From contig CAZNMY010000007.1 of assembly GCA_964574325.1 (NCBI GenBank), positions 37,722-101,721 on the forward strand: a stretch of DNA of 64,000 nucleotides, given 5' to 3'. A program made the position numbers and the translations under genes. Positions 40,399 to 49,639 of this stretch are shown piece by piece. The DNA comes from CAMDPA01 sp964574325 (lineage in GTDB: Bacteria; Pseudomonadota; Alphaproteobacteria; Rhizobiales; Hyphomicrobiaceae). The stretch's first letter is position 1. The number at the start of each line of letters is the position of its first letter. The notes under the pieces are model-generated. The model was not told where the DNA came from. It made no database searches and was given only the letters and a program-made list of their open reading frames with translations.

Positions 40399-41658
40399 AT
40401 GAGCGAAACGAGCCGCTGGGCCACGCTCCGCCATCGCGATTTCGCGCTCGTCTGCGGCGCGCGGTTCGCGGTCACACTCGCCATTCATGTCGCGACCGTC
40501 GCCATCGGGTGGTACATCTACGACATCACCGGCAGCGCCTTCGCGCTCGCCTATCTCGGCCTCGCCGGCCTGATCCCCGCCCTGACGCTGGTGCTGCTCA
40601 CCGGCTATGTCGCCGACAGGATCGACCGCCGGCTCGTGCTGTTCGCCTCCGATCTCGTTCTGACGTCGACCGGCCTCGTCCTGTTGTGGCTCGTGATTTC
40701 CGGCGGAAGCATCGTGTGGCCGATCTATCTCGTCGTCATGGCAGTGTCGGCCAGCCGGGCGTTCCACAATCCGGCGGCGCAGGCGATCGTTCCAGCCCTG
40801 GTGCCACAGGAGCAACTGCAGAGCGCGATCGCGCTGTCGTCGAGCGTATTCCAGAGCGCGCAGATCCTGGGGCCTGCACTCGGCGGCATTCTCTACGCGA
40901 TCGATCCGACGCTGCCGTTCGCTGTCGCATCAGCGCTCTATGGGGCGTCGGCGCTGGCATCGCTCGCAATCCGGCATCGATCGGCGCCTGCGGCGGGCAA
41001 GATGCCGCTGTCGATCAACAGTCTGATGGCGGGCTTCGATTTCGCGTGGCGCAAGCCGGTGATCTTCGGCGCGGTCGCGCTCGATGCCGCGGTAGTGATG
41101 CTCGGCGGCGTCGTCGTGCTGCTGCCGATATTCGCGAAGGATATTCTGCAAGTGGGTCCGCTCGGCCTGGGCCTGTTGCGTGCAGCGCCAGCACTCGGCG
41201 CGGTGCTGATGGCGCTGTGGCTCACGAACAACGATTTCGTCGCGAGAGGCACGGGACGCAAGCTGTTCGCGACGATCGGCATCTACGGCATCGCCACCGC
41301 GTTGTTCGGCCTGTCGACGAGTTTCCTTTTGTCGCTGGTGCTGCTGATCGTCGTCGGCGCATCCGACATGATCAGCGTCGTGATCCGGCATACGATGGTT
41401 CAGGCGGAGACCCCCGACGACCTGCGCGGGCGTGTGGCGGCGGTCAATTCGCTGTTCATCTCGTCGGCCTCCGAGCTCAGCCAGTTCCGTGCCGGCGCAG
41501 TAGCGGGGCTGATCGGCGCAGGACCTGCCGTATTCATCGGTGGACTGATGGCTGCAAGCCTTTCACTGATCTGGCCGCGTCTCTTCCCCGGACTTGCCGC
41601 CCGCGAGCATCTGATCGAGCCGGCATCGGAAAACAAACGCGAAGAGGCGAAGGCATGA
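40399..41658 (+). CDS. MFS transporter (EntS-like), copy 1
   Basis: A 419-residue major facilitator protein with about 12 hydrophobic segments. The family loop between helices 2 and 3 is GYVADRIDRRLVLFASDLVL. Family-specific blocks FHNPAAQAIVPALVPQEQLQ and QAETPDDLRGRVAAVNSLFI mark the MFS_3/enterobactin-exporter-like group. Start ATG 40399 (MSETSRWATLRH) follows GGGAG; the earlier frame adds eight non-conserved residues. It is followed 18 bases later by a close paralog, so the two are probably co-transcribed. Substrate unknown; export of a small molecule is likely. Confidence 0.9.
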   Translation: MSETSRWATLRHRDFALVCGARFAVTLAIHVATVAIGWYIYDITGSAFALAYLGLAGLIPALTLVLLTGYVADRIDRRLVLFASDLVLTSTGLVLLWLVISGGSIVWPIYLVVMAVSASRAFHNPAAQAIVPALVPQEQLQSAIALSSSVFQSAQILGPALGGILYAIDPTLPFAVASALYGASALASLAIRHRSAPAAGKMPLSINSLMAGFDFAWRKPVIFGAVALDAAVVMLGGVVVLLPIFAKDILQVGPLGLGLLRAAPALGAVLMALWLTNNDFVARGTGRKLFATIGIYGIATALFGLSTSFLLSLVLLIVVGASDMISVVIRHTMVQAETPDDLRGRVAAVNSLFISSASELSQFRAGAVAGLIGAGPAVFIGGLMAASLSLIWPRLFPGLAAREHLIEPASENKREEAKA

Positions 41659-41676
41659 CGGCCGGCGGGCGCACAC

Positions 41677-42939
41677 ATGCCCGATGAAGGCACGCCGGGA
41701 GCGACCGAGGCCACGCCGGTTTTCCGGTGGCGGGAGCACAGCGATTTCGTTCTCAACGCCACCTCGCGTTTTTCCGTGACGCTCGCCACGCAGATCCAGA
41801 GCGTCGCGATCGGCTGGTTCGTCTACGACTTCACGGGCTCGGCCGTGGCCCTGGGGGTCGTCGGGCTCGCCGCATTCTTTCCTGCGATCGCGCTGATGCT
41901 GGTCACGGGCTACGTGTCGGACCGCTACGACCGGCGGCTGGTGCTCGCGGGCTGCTGCGCGTTGATGGCGATCTCCGCGCTCGGCCAGGTCGCGCACGTG
42001 GCGAGTGGCATCGCGAGCATGCTGCCGCTGTACCTGACGGTCGTGCTGCAAGGTGCGGGACGCGCATTCTATCTGCCGGCCAACTCCGCGATCCTTCCCA
42101 ATCTCGTGCCGCGCGAGCATTTCGCGAAGGCGATCGCGCTGTCGACGGCCGTATCGCAGGCTGCGAACATTTCCGGACCGGCCGTCGGCGGGCTGTTGTA
42201 TGCGGTGTCGCCAAATCTCGCGTTTGCTGCGGCGCTTGCATTCTATGCCGTCGGGGCGCTCGCGAACTCCATGATCCGCTACCGCAGCACGCCAGCGACA
42301 GAGTCGCCGCGGGCGCCGACCCTGGAGCATCTGTTCGCCGGTTTCCGCTTCATGTGGGCCAAGCCCGTCATTCTCGGCGCGCTCACGCTCGACCTGTTCG
42401 TCGTGGTTCTGGGGGGGGCTGTTTCACTGCTGCCGATCTTCGCAAAGGACATTTTGGAGGTCGGGCCGGTGGGATTGGGCATCCTGCGATCGGCGCCTGC
42501 GGCCGGCGCGTTGCTGATGGGGTTCGTGCTGTCGCGACACAACTTCATGGAGAGGCAGGCCGGGCCGCGGATGTTCACGGCGGTGCTGATTTTCGGGCTC
42601 GCCAGTCTGGGCTTCGGCCTGTCGGGCAGCTTCGCGCTGAGCTTCCTCTATCTCGCGATACTGGGTGCCGCCGATACCGCGAGCGTGGTCGTGCGCATGA
42701 CGCTGGTGCAGGCGGAGACGCCGGACGAATTGCGCGGCCGGGTCGCGGCCGTATCGAGCCTGTTCACGCAGTTCTCGAACGAGATCGGCCAGTTCCGAGC
42801 GGGAACGATGGCGGGCTTATTCGGCGCGGTTCCGGCCGTGGTGTTCGGCGGCATCGGTGCGATCGGCATCGCGCTGATCTGGCAGCGATGGTTCCCCGCG
42901 CTCGGCACGCGCGATCATCTGGTGCCACCGGACAGGTAG
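41677..42939 (+). CDS. MFS transporter (EntS-like), copy 2
   Basis: A 420-residue paralog of the preceding gene. Shared landmarks include FSVTLATQIQSVAIGWFVYD, GYVSDRYDRRLVLAGCCALM, FYLPANSAILPNLVPREHFA, LPIFAKDILEVGPVGLGILR and VQAETPDELRGRVAAVSSLF. Same length and orientation, 18-base spacing: a clear tandem duplication that has diverged. Integral inner-membrane protein with about 12 helices. Two similar exporters side by side could act separately or as a pair. The gene converges on the small secreted protein gene. Confidence 0.9.
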   Translation: MPDEGTPGATEATPVFRWREHSDFVLNATSRFSVTLATQIQSVAIGWFVYDFTGSAVALGVVGLAAFFPAIALMLVTGYVSDRYDRRLVLAGCCALMAISALGQVAHVASGIASMLPLYLTVVLQGAGRAFYLPANSAILPNLVPREHFAKAIALSTAVSQAANISGPAVGGLLYAVSPNLAFAAALAFYAVGALANSMIRYRSTPATESPRAPTLEHLFAGFRFMWAKPVILGALTLDLFVVVLGGAVSLLPIFAKDILEVGPVGLGILRSAPAAGALLMGFVLSRHNFMERQAGPRMFTAVLIFGLASLGFGLSGSFALSFLYLAILGAADTASVVVRMTLVQAETPDELRGRVAAVSSLFTQFSNEIGQFRAGTMAGLFGAVPAVVFGGIGAIGIALIWQRWFPALGTRDHLVPPDR

Positions 42940-42952
42940 AGCGGGACGCGCG

Positions 42953-43414
42953 TCAGAGCCCGTCGGAGATGAACATCTGGAAGGTGCGCGTGGCGATTTC
43001 GCCGGTCGAGGACCGTGCGGAAATGGTGAAGCGGTCCTCGCCCGAGGCGTCGGCACGTGCGGCATAGTAGATGCCGGTGCCGGTCACGGTCGCGCCCTTG
43101 CACTTGCCGGTTGCGGTGATCTGCACCGTCGTGGACTGTCCCGGCCGGAATTGCACGATGCCCTTCTTCGGCGGCTCGGTGATCTCGATCGTCGGGGCGG
43201 GAAGCGTGCGGCAGGCGTCGTCGAACGAAGCCATGATGAACACACGGGTCGGACGATCCGGCACCGCGCGCGTCATGCCGGGTGGGGTTTCCTGGGCGAG
43301 GGCGCTGTGCGCGAGGGTGAAGGCAAGCGACGAAGACGAGATTGCCAATGCCAGCGGAACAGAAAATCTCAGCACGGAAGTCCCACTCCAGAATGATTGC
43401 GACTTGGCATTCAT
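42953..43414 (-). CDS. Small secreted protein of unknown function
   Basis: A 153-residue protein with a likely signal peptide (residues about 15-42: VLRFSVPLALAISSSSLAFT, cleaved near ALAQ). The mature part is beta-rich: PTIEITEPPKKGIVQFRPGQ, TTVQITATGKCKGATVTGTG, RFTISARSSTGEIATRTFQM. Two cysteines (in DDACRTL and GKCKGA) could pair in the periplasm. The start is ATG 43414 (MNAKSQSFW). I do not recognise a family; the pattern suggests an immunoglobulin-like or beta-sandwich fold. It lies 13 bases from the end of the convergent MFS gene. Confidence 0.7.
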   Translation of the reverse strand: MNAKSQSFWSGTSVLRFSVPLALAISSSSLAFTLAHSALAQETPPGMTRAVPDRPTRVFIMASFDDACRTLPAPTIEITEPPKKGIVQFRPGQSTTVQITATGKCKGATVTGTGIYYAARADASGEDRFTISARSSTGEIATRTFQMFISDGL

Positions 43415-43452
43415 AGGGGAGCCGCGAGAGCTTCGATAGATCCCCACCCCTA

Positions 43453-43478
43453 TCCCCTCCCCACAAGGGGGAGGGGGA
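43453..43478. repeat. CCCCTCCCC-type intergenic hairpin
   Basis: TCCCCTCCCC-ACAA-GGGGGAGGGGGA: a near-perfect stem with one bulged G, in the spacer between the secreted protein gene and the penicillin-binding protein gene. A sister element of the same C/G-run type is at 46111-46133, on the other side of the latter gene. Confidence 0.7.
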
Positions 43479-43520
43479 TCTGTTGTCCGGTTATCGGCGG
43501 TAGTCGATGTCCCTCGAAGT

Positions 43521-46025
43521 TCACTGTCCGATGACGGCTTGAACATCGGCGGGGGTCATACGCGCAGTGGAAAGTGATTTCGTACGCGGCAGAGGCTCCG
43601 TGGCCGAGACGGGCGCCGGCACAGCGCGCGGCGGCAAAGCTGAGGGGACCGGATTGCGCCGGGCATGTTCCGCGAGGTCGGCGAGGAGAGATTCCAACAG
43701 CGGCGTCGCGACCTGGGCTGCGTGGAGATTGGTACCCCACGGCTCGGCAGTGGAGCCGGTGCCGACGAGGACGACGTAGGAATAGGCCGCGCCGTTGGCG
43801 AATTGCAGGCCGCCGGTGATCCAGGTGTCGACGGTGGCACTGGCATCCGCGTTCACGTCGGTGCCGGTCTTGGCGAAGTGCAGCCGCAAATCCGCCCGCC
43901 GGGTGGCGCACCAGGCGCTCAGATCCTTCAACGTGCCGACGGGCCGGCCCGCATGCGTGTGACAGAGCGGCGCCTGCAGGAATGCCTTCAGCAATCCGTG
44001 CGAATCGCGGCGGATCAGCTTGTCGGGCACGATGTCATGGCCCGCGTCACGCCCGAATGTACCGGCCTCGTCGCGATCGACGAAATCGTAGCGCTTCACC
44101 ATCGAAGGCGGGCGTACCGGTGTGCCGCCGCGTCCGATGAGTGCGGCCAACACCACGCTCGACATATGATGGACGCGCTGGGGTGAGCCGGCGACGAGGC
44201 CACGGACAGCCGCGGTGGACGGCGGCGTTTCGGTTCCATTTCCGAGCACGGGCGGCATCGTGAAGCCCAGCCTGTCGACGATGGAGCGGACCTTGGTCTG
44301 ACCGGTCTGCGCGAGACGCCACTCGACGGGGCGGTTGAGCGAGCAGGCGAACGAGACCAGCGCGCGACGGCTTCCCTGAGTCATGCCGCGTGCACACGTC
44401 TCGGCGAGCGCGGTGCCGGCGAATTCGCTGTCCTGGTAGGGGGCGTCGGTGCCGTCGCGCAGTTCGTTCGCGATGCCGATGGCGGCGATGATCTTGCCGG
44501 TCGAGGCGATGCGGCGCACCTCTCGCGAGGCGTCGTATCGGCCCGTGCCCGCATCTCGCGCCGAGGGCGAGCCGAAATACGGGGTGGTCTCGGACGTCTC
44601 GAAATAGCGGACGATCTCGCCGTCGAGATTGGCGGCGGCAACGACGATCTGCGGCATCTTCATGCCCGAACCTGGAAGGGACCTCGTGGGATCGAGGGTG
44701 TAGCCCGGCTTCAATCGTGCGCTCCATTTGCGATCGATGCCCGTGAGCGCTGCATTGAGTTTGCCACGCAGCGCGAGGTTCTCGCCGGTGTCGATGGTCG
44801 CCGTCACGCCGCGCACATGCGAGCGCCAGCCGTAGCCCCAGTTCTGCTTCATCTCCTCGCGCAGTCCGAGGCGCGCGGCCGGCATCAGTGCATTCGCGCG
44901 GATGATCGGGTTCGCCTGCGCCCGTTTCGCGAGTTGTGGCGCATAGGTATCGAGCGCCTGCTGCAGCTTCGGCTTGACCTTGGGATCGGGCGGGCCGCCT
45001 GCCAGAGCGATGAGCTCGAACAGGACTTTGCTCTGCGTCGCCGGGTCTTCGATCAGCTTCTCGGCGCAGGTGCGTGCGCGGACTTCGGCGATGTAGCGCC
45101 AGCGATCGAGGCGCACTGCGTTCAACCTGTCGTCACCTTCGAGCAGGATGATCGGCTTGTTGACGGCGGAAGCCAGCACGTATTGCTCGGCGATGGTGAG
45201 GTCTCGCGCTTCCTTGCCGAACACGATGCGGCTCGTCACCTCGACGCCGTGCAGGGGCTGACCGCCGGTGCGTTGCGCGAGCCAGATGTGATTTGCCGCC
45301 CACTGGCGCAAGGGCGTGTCGTCGCCGCCCTTGGTCAGCTCGTTGAAGATGACGGGCGCGAGCCACCATTCGCCGACCTTGCGGCGCAGCTTCTTGAAAG
45401 CCCCTTCGTCACGGCGCGGCGGGGTGTTGTAGATCACGCGCGCGAACTGCATCGGCAACGTCGAGCCGCCGACGCCGAGCGCGGGGCGGCCCGTCGACAG
45501 CGTCCGGCGTAAGCTCGAATAGGGGATTTTCAGGACACCGAGCAGATCGACGCCGAATGGATTGAGTGGCGTACCGAGATAGCGATCCTCATGCCAGACG
45601 AGGCAGCGCCAGTAGTGGTCCGGCACGTCGCGCACGGGGATCGACTTGTGGTCCGGATTGGCGGTGTAGTCACCGACCTCGATGGCGGCGTCGGTGTAGT
45701 TGAAGTCGCGGGCGCTATCGAGGCGAGGATCGAACGTGCCGACGAAGTTGCCACCTCGATCGTAAATCGCCGTGGCGAGCCAGCGCTCCGCGTCGTAGCG
45801 GAGCTTGTCGGCCATGAACCAGCCGCCGACCACGCCGCGGACCGGAGCGACCACGTAAACCAACAGCAGCGCGAAGACGACGTAGGCGATGGCCGCATGG
45901 GCCACGTAGCGCAAGGGACCGAGGCGCGGCAGAGCGATCACCGCCAGAGTCGTGCGCGCCACACGTGCCGGCGCTGCGAGGCAGGCTTCGCCGAGCTTGG
46001 TCAGGAGGCGCAACAACGCCAGCAT
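43521..46025 (-). CDS. Divergent class A penicillin-binding protein (transglycosylase/transpeptidase)
   Basis: An 834-residue membrane protein. A hydrophobic anchor spans about residues 40-62 (AHAAIAYVVFALLLVYVVAP). A GT51 glycosyltransferase domain follows, with Glu146 in VWHEDRYLG and GGSTLPMQFAR at 187-197 (usual form GGSTITQQ). A transpeptidase domain has SxxK at 508-511 (ASTGK), SxN at 562-564 (SLN) and KTG at 719-721 (FAKTGTD). All catalytic motifs are present but the sequence around them departs from standard PBP1 enzymes. It would polymerise and cross-link peptidoglycan. Monocistronic, with hairpin repeats on both sides. Confidence 0.85.
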   Translation of the reverse strand: MLALLRLLTKLGEACLAAPARVARTTLAVIALPRLGPLRYVAHAAIAYVVFALLLVYVVAPVRGVVGGWFMADKLRYDAERWLATAIYDRGGNFVGTFDPRLDSARDFNYTDAAIEVGDYTANPDHKSIPVRDVPDHYWRCLVWHEDRYLGTPLNPFGVDLLGVLKIPYSSLRRTLSTGRPALGVGGSTLPMQFARVIYNTPPRRDEGAFKKLRRKVGEWWLAPVIFNELTKGGDDTPLRQWAANHIWLAQRTGGQPLHGVEVTSRIVFGKEARDLTIAEQYVLASAVNKPIILLEGDDRLNAVRLDRWRYIAEVRARTCAEKLIEDPATQSKVLFELIALAGGPPDPKVKPKLQQALDTYAPQLAKRAQANPIIRANALMPAARLGLREEMKQNWGYGWRSHVRGVTATIDTGENLALRGKLNAALTGIDRKWSARLKPGYTLDPTRSLPGSGMKMPQIVVAAANLDGEIVRYFETSETTPYFGSPSARDAGTGRYDASREVRRIASTGKIIAAIGIANELRDGTDAPYQDSEFAGTALAETCARGMTQGSRRALVSFACSLNRPVEWRLAQTGQTKVRSIVDRLGFTMPPVLGNGTETPPSTAAVRGLVAGSPQRVHHMSSVVLAALIGRGGTPVRPPSMVKRYDFVDRDEAGTFGRDAGHDIVPDKLIRRDSHGLLKAFLQAPLCHTHAGRPVGTLKDLSAWCATRRADLRLHFAKTGTDVNADASATVDTWITGGLQFANGAAYSYVVLVGTGSTAEPWGTNLHAAQVATPLLESLLADLAEHARRNPVPSALPPRAVPAPVSATEPLPRTKSLSTARMTPADVQAVIGQ

Positions 46026-46110
46026 AGTTGGGCTCGATCGCCATGGGCTGCCGTTCCTTCGTCAGGCGGGAACGGGGATCGCGGCTCCGTCGTGCGGTGC
46101 AGCCCTCCTG

Positions 46111-46133
46111 CCCCTCCCCCTCTCGGGGAGGGG
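46111..46133. repeat. CCCCTCCCC / GGGGAGGGG hairpin
   Basis: Perfect 9-base stem with a 5-base loop, between the fourth Bug-protein gene and the penicillin-binding protein gene. The run of four A follows on the plus strand only, so it is not a canonical terminator for the minus-strand genes. Same class as 43453-43478. Confidence 0.75.
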
Positions 46134-46255
46134 AAAAGTCGGCGGACATGATCCCGCGACGTTCCCGATCCTGGAGACCAGAGGTAGCGCGGGTTTGTGT
46201 CGAGCCCGAGCCGCAATCGTGGCGGATCGGCGGGTGAGTTTCCCAGAGCAGGCAG

Positions 46256-47233
46256 CTATTTCCGGTGGCCGGAGAGCTTCGCCAGCTCTGCCTGCTTGGC
46301 GGTTTCGCTCGTCATGAAGGCCTTGAACGCTTCGGGCGTGTTCTTGGCGGGATCGGGAAGCGTCATGCCGAGCGCCTCGATCTTCGTCCGGTATCCGGGG
46401 CTCGCGATGATGGCGTTGACCTGCTTGTTCAGGTACGCGACGACGGCGGGCGGCGTCTTGCCGGGGGCGGCGAGACCCACCCATCCGGCGTGATCGAAAC
46501 CGGGGAAACCCTGCTCGGCCATCGTCGGCAGGTCGGGCCAGCGCTCGAAACGCTTGGGCCGCGCAACGGCGATCGCGCGCGCGGACTTCGCGTCGTGGAA
46601 CTGGCGGGCATTGGCCATGAACACGAACGAGCCCTGCACCTCGCCGGCGACCACGGCCTGAGCCGCCGCGCCCGAACCGCGATACGGCACGTCCGCGATC
46701 TGAGTCTTGCCGAGCGCATTGAGTTGCGTGATGGCGATGCCGGGCGAGGTCGCGGGACCGGAGCTCGCAAAGCTCACCTTCTTCGGATCGGCCTTGGCCG
46801 CGGCGATGATATCGGCGACCGACTTGTACGTCGTGTTGTTGGCGACGATCAGAACGAGCGGCGGCCCGTCCGCGATCAGGCCGATCAGGGAGAAGTCGTC
46901 GATCGCGCTGTAGGGAACCTTGATGTAGTGCAGGTTCTGGCCGTCGGCGAGCGCGTTGACGAGCAGCGTGTAGCCATCGGGCTCCGCTTTCAGGACGGAT
47001 TGTGCTCCGGTCATGCCCGATGCGCCGGGCTTGTTCTCTACGATCACCGACTGGCCGGTGCGCGTCTGAAGCTCGGCCGCGAGCAACCTGCCCGGGATGT
47101 CCGACAATCCGCCGGGGGCGAAAGGTACGACGAGGGTGATGGTTCGAGACGGGAATTGCTGCGCTTCGACGTGGGCACTCATCGCCAGAGCTGCACAAAC
47201 AGTCCATGCCAGATGCTTGAACGTGACGGACAT
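46256..47233 (-). CDS. Bug/TctC-type periplasmic solute-binding protein (4)
   Basis: A 325-residue TTT-family binding protein: signal peptide (MSVTFKHLAWTVCAALAMSA, cleaved near VEAQ), then FPSRTITLVVPFAPGGLSDI, NKPGASGMTGAQSVLKAEPD, and VSFASSGPATSPGIAITQLN. ATG 47233 is chosen because the 45 residues upstream are not signal-like. It lies 136 bases downstream of an M20 deacylase gene on the same strand, so this fourth Bug protein may deliver an N-acyl amino acid or related acid to that enzyme (inference). No TctA/TctB genes are nearby. Confidence 0.92.
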   Translation of the reverse strand: MSVTFKHLAWTVCAALAMSAHVEAQQFPSRTITLVVPFAPGGLSDIPGRLLAAELQTRTGQSVIVENKPGASGMTGAQSVLKAEPDGYTLLVNALADGQNLHYIKVPYSAIDDFSLIGLIADGPPLVLIVANNTTYKSVADIIAAAKADPKKVSFASSGPATSPGIAITQLNALGKTQIADVPYRGSGAAAQAVVAGEVQGSFVFMANARQFHDAKSARAIAVARPKRFERWPDLPTMAEQGFPGFDHAGWVGLAAPGKTPPAVVAYLNKQVNAIIASPGYRTKIEALGMTLPDPAKNTPEAFKAFMTSETAKQAELAKLSGHRK

Positions 47234-47369
47234 GAGATCGCCTCCATGGATGACGGGCTTCGATCGTACTGCGGCGGGCGGGAAATCGCGCGACGGTTTT
47301 TCGGGCAGATGCTGCTTGAAATAGATCCTCCACTCTTCGTTTCGAAAGACGCTCCGAACGACGGCCAAC

Positions 47370-48635
47370 TCATGGTCTGCGGCTGCAGAGATCGAGCGCG
47401 ACGCCCAGATAGATCCTCGCCGTCTTTACACAATCATCGAGCAGGACGTGCTCGCCGAAGGCATGCATCGACGTGCCCCTGGCGTCGGGATGCAAACGCC
47501 CGCCGGCGCCGAACGGAACGCAAGGGATGCCGTAAGACGTGAGATGGACCGCGTCCGCGCCGGGCCGGCGGATGATATGGCCAGGACGATCGCCCGTCAC
47601 GTGCGCCTGAGCATTGCCGAGCGCTTCGACGACCGGGAGCTTCGCATCGACGAGGTTCGGCGGATCACTGACATAGATGTGCAGGCGCGGCTCCGGCAGC
47701 CCCTTGCGCGCAGAAAAGGCGCCCAGCACGCCGCGCAACGCACGCTTGACGCCGTCCACGGTCTGGCCGGGCACCGTGCGGATATCCAAGTAGAGGCTGC
47801 ATTCGTGGGGGTTGCGCGACAAGCGCCAGGGATCGCCGCCGCGGATTGCCGAGACCGTGACGTTGGGACGCTCATCCATGTAGATGGCGCCGGCCTCGTA
47901 GGCTTTCGCCCATGCGGCGATATCGGATTGAAGCTCGTGCATCACCGCGATGGCGTTGGTCGTACCCGGGCGATTGCTCATCGCGGCATGGGCGACGTCG
48001 CCTTCGACCGTGATGCGCGCCCACACGACGCCCATATTCGCCGTGGCGATGCGCATTCCGGTCGGCTCGGCCAACACCGCGAAGTCGGCCGTGACGCCGT
48101 GCGTCGCCAAGTGGCGCGTGCCGATGCCGTAGCCGGAATATTCGATGCCCTGGAATTCCTCGATAGCCGTCTTCTCGATTTCGCCGACGACGGCGCCGAA
48201 AGAGATGTCGCCTCCGAGCTCGATACCCGAGCGCACGATCGCTTCGATGGCGACCAATGCGCAGGCGAGGCCGCTCTTCATGTTGTTGGCGCCGAGACCC
48301 CAGATCCAGCCGTCGCGGAAAACGCCCTTGGGACGGAAGCCTTCGCCGTGAAGATGCGGCTCGTCGCCCGAATACGAGGTGTCCATGTGTCCCGTGAACA
48401 GCAGGTTGAGGCCGTCGCCGCGACCGCGCAAGTGACCGACGGCGTTGGGGCGGCCCGGATCAACCTGCGGCAGGTCGATCTCCATGCCGAAGTCGGCCAT
48501 GTGGGCAGCGAGAAAGCTCGCGACGCCCGCTTCCCGGCCCGTCGCGCTCGGTATGTCGACGAGGGCGATCGTGAGGTCGCGGATCTTTTCCGGCGTGACG
48601 TGCTCGACGGCGCGGGCGAAATCGGGATGGGGCAT
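47370..48635 (-). CDS. M20 family metallo-deacylase (ArgE/DapE-like)
   Basis: A 421-residue M20 metallopeptidase-superfamily enzyme, cleaving an N-acyl or peptide bond. Metal-site blocks are LLFTGHMDTSYSGDEP (His83, Asp85), GLGANNMKSGLAC at residues 113-125, and GEIEKTA (Glu152, likely general base, with Glu154). The block GANNMK has Asn where many members have the bridging aspartate of GADMK, which either shifts the metal ligand or marks a subgroup. The C-terminal MHAFGEHV carries the last histidine. Cytoplasmic, no signal peptide. It is upstream of the fourth Bug gene on the same strand. Confidence 0.88.
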   Translation of the reverse strand: MPHPDFARAVEHVTPEKIRDLTIALVDIPSATGREAGVASFLAAHMADFGMEIDLPQVDPGRPNAVGHLRGRGDGLNLLFTGHMDTSYSGDEPHLHGEGFRPKGVFRDGWIWGLGANNMKSGLACALVAIEAIVRSGIELGGDISFGAVVGEIEKTAIEEFQGIEYSGYGIGTRHLATHGVTADFAVLAEPTGMRIATANMGVVWARITVEGDVAHAAMSNRPGTTNAIAVMHELQSDIAAWAKAYEAGAIYMDERPNVTVSAIRGGDPWRLSRNPHECSLYLDIRTVPGQTVDGVKRALRGVLGAFSARKGLPEPRLHIYVSDPPNLVDAKLPVVEALGNAQAHVTGDRPGHIIRRPGADAVHLTSYGIPCVPFGAGGRLHPDARGTSMHAFGEHVLLDDCVKTARIYLGVALDLCSRRP

Positions 48636-48734
48636 CGGCGTGCGTGGTCCTCGGGAGGTATCGACTCCCGAAGATCGGACGGCGCACGGGCGTTGGCAAT
48701 GGCGGAAATGGACGTGGTCGAAACGGACTTGCCC

Positions 48735-49529
48735 TTACGCGGGCTCGTCGATCCGGACGATCACCACCGTAAAATTGTCCTGGTGGGGATCGCGGATGCC
48801 TTCGACGGCGCGGACGAGGGCGGCGGCGACGGCGTCGGGACCGTCCGCGGCATAGGCGGCGATTGTTCGGGAAATCTCGGATTCGTCGAGCGTATGGATG
48901 CCGTCGCTGGCGATCACAACGTGGTCGCCGGGCAGCAAGGCGAGCGGCTTGACGGCCAAGTCGACGAGCTCGATCTCGTCACCCGTGACGGCAGAGCGCA
49001 GCATATGTCGGCGGTGATCGGTTCGCGCCTGTTCGGCTGAAATGCGGCCGTTGCGCGCCAACTCGTCGAGCAGCGGGGCGAGCGAGTGATCCTCGTTGAT
49101 GAGCGCCAACTCGCCACGGCGCCAGAGATAGAGCGGGCTGTCACCGACACTGACCCATTCTAGTCCATCCTCGCCGAACGTCACGCCGACGAGTGTCGAA
49201 CCCATGCCGCTCATGGCGCGGTTGGCATCGACTTCGAGCGCAACGGCCCGGTTCGCGGCCGTCATGCTCTGGCGCAGGCGGTCCCGGACGGGGGCAACCT
49301 CCTGTGCATAGGCGGACAGGAAGCTCGCGCAAACCGTTCGGCTCGCGAGCGCACCGCCAGCGTGGCCGCCCATGCCGTCGGCGAGAACAACCACGAGGCA
49401 ACCGTCCTCCGGCTCGCGGGTGAACGGCTGGGCTTGAGCAGCGGGCCCGGGCCAGAGCGCCGCTGCGTCCTCCTGATAGCTGCGTGAGCCCTTGGTGGCA
49501 GCAACAGCGGAAGTGAAGATGTGCTTCAT
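48735..49529 (-). CDS. PP2C-family serine/threonine phosphatase
   Basis: A 264-residue PP2C (PPM) phosphatase that would remove phosphate from Ser/Thr of partner proteins. All metal-binding blocks are present: SRSYQEDAAALW (first acid), LADGMGGHAGG, SVGDSPLYLWR, VIASDGIHTL and the terminal HQDNFTVVIV. The start is ATG 49529 (MKHIFTSAVAA); the longer frame adds unrelated residues. No membrane segment. It lies 110 bases after the soluble FHA gene and belongs with two FHA genes, the usual readers of phospho-threonine. The matching kinase is not in the window. Confidence 0.92.
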   Translation of the reverse strand: MKHIFTSAVAATKGSRSYQEDAAALWPGPAAQAQPFTREPEDGCLVVVLADGMGGHAGGALASRTVCASFLSAYAQEVAPVRDRLRQSMTAANRAVALEVDANRAMSGMGSTLVGVTFGEDGLEWVSVGDSPLYLWRRGELALINEDHSLAPLLDELARNGRISAEQARTDHRRHMLRSAVTGDEIELVDLAVKPLALLPGDHVVIASDGIHTLDESEISRTIAAYAADGPDAVAAALVRAVEGIRDPHQDNFTVVIVRIDEPA

Positions 49530-49639
49530 GCCGGCAAGCCGAACTCCGTCAGCGTGTGGTGCGCCCACCAGCCGAGTCTCTAAGTGAGTCTCTGGTCGGG
49601 CCACCGCGTGCGGCCGTTCCGATGGAGGCACCGACTCTA

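Noticed and set aside
46111..46133. Calling the C/G-run hairpin a terminator for the fourth Bug gene
   Set aside because: The T/A tract is on the wrong side for minus-strand transcription; recorded as a repeat instead.
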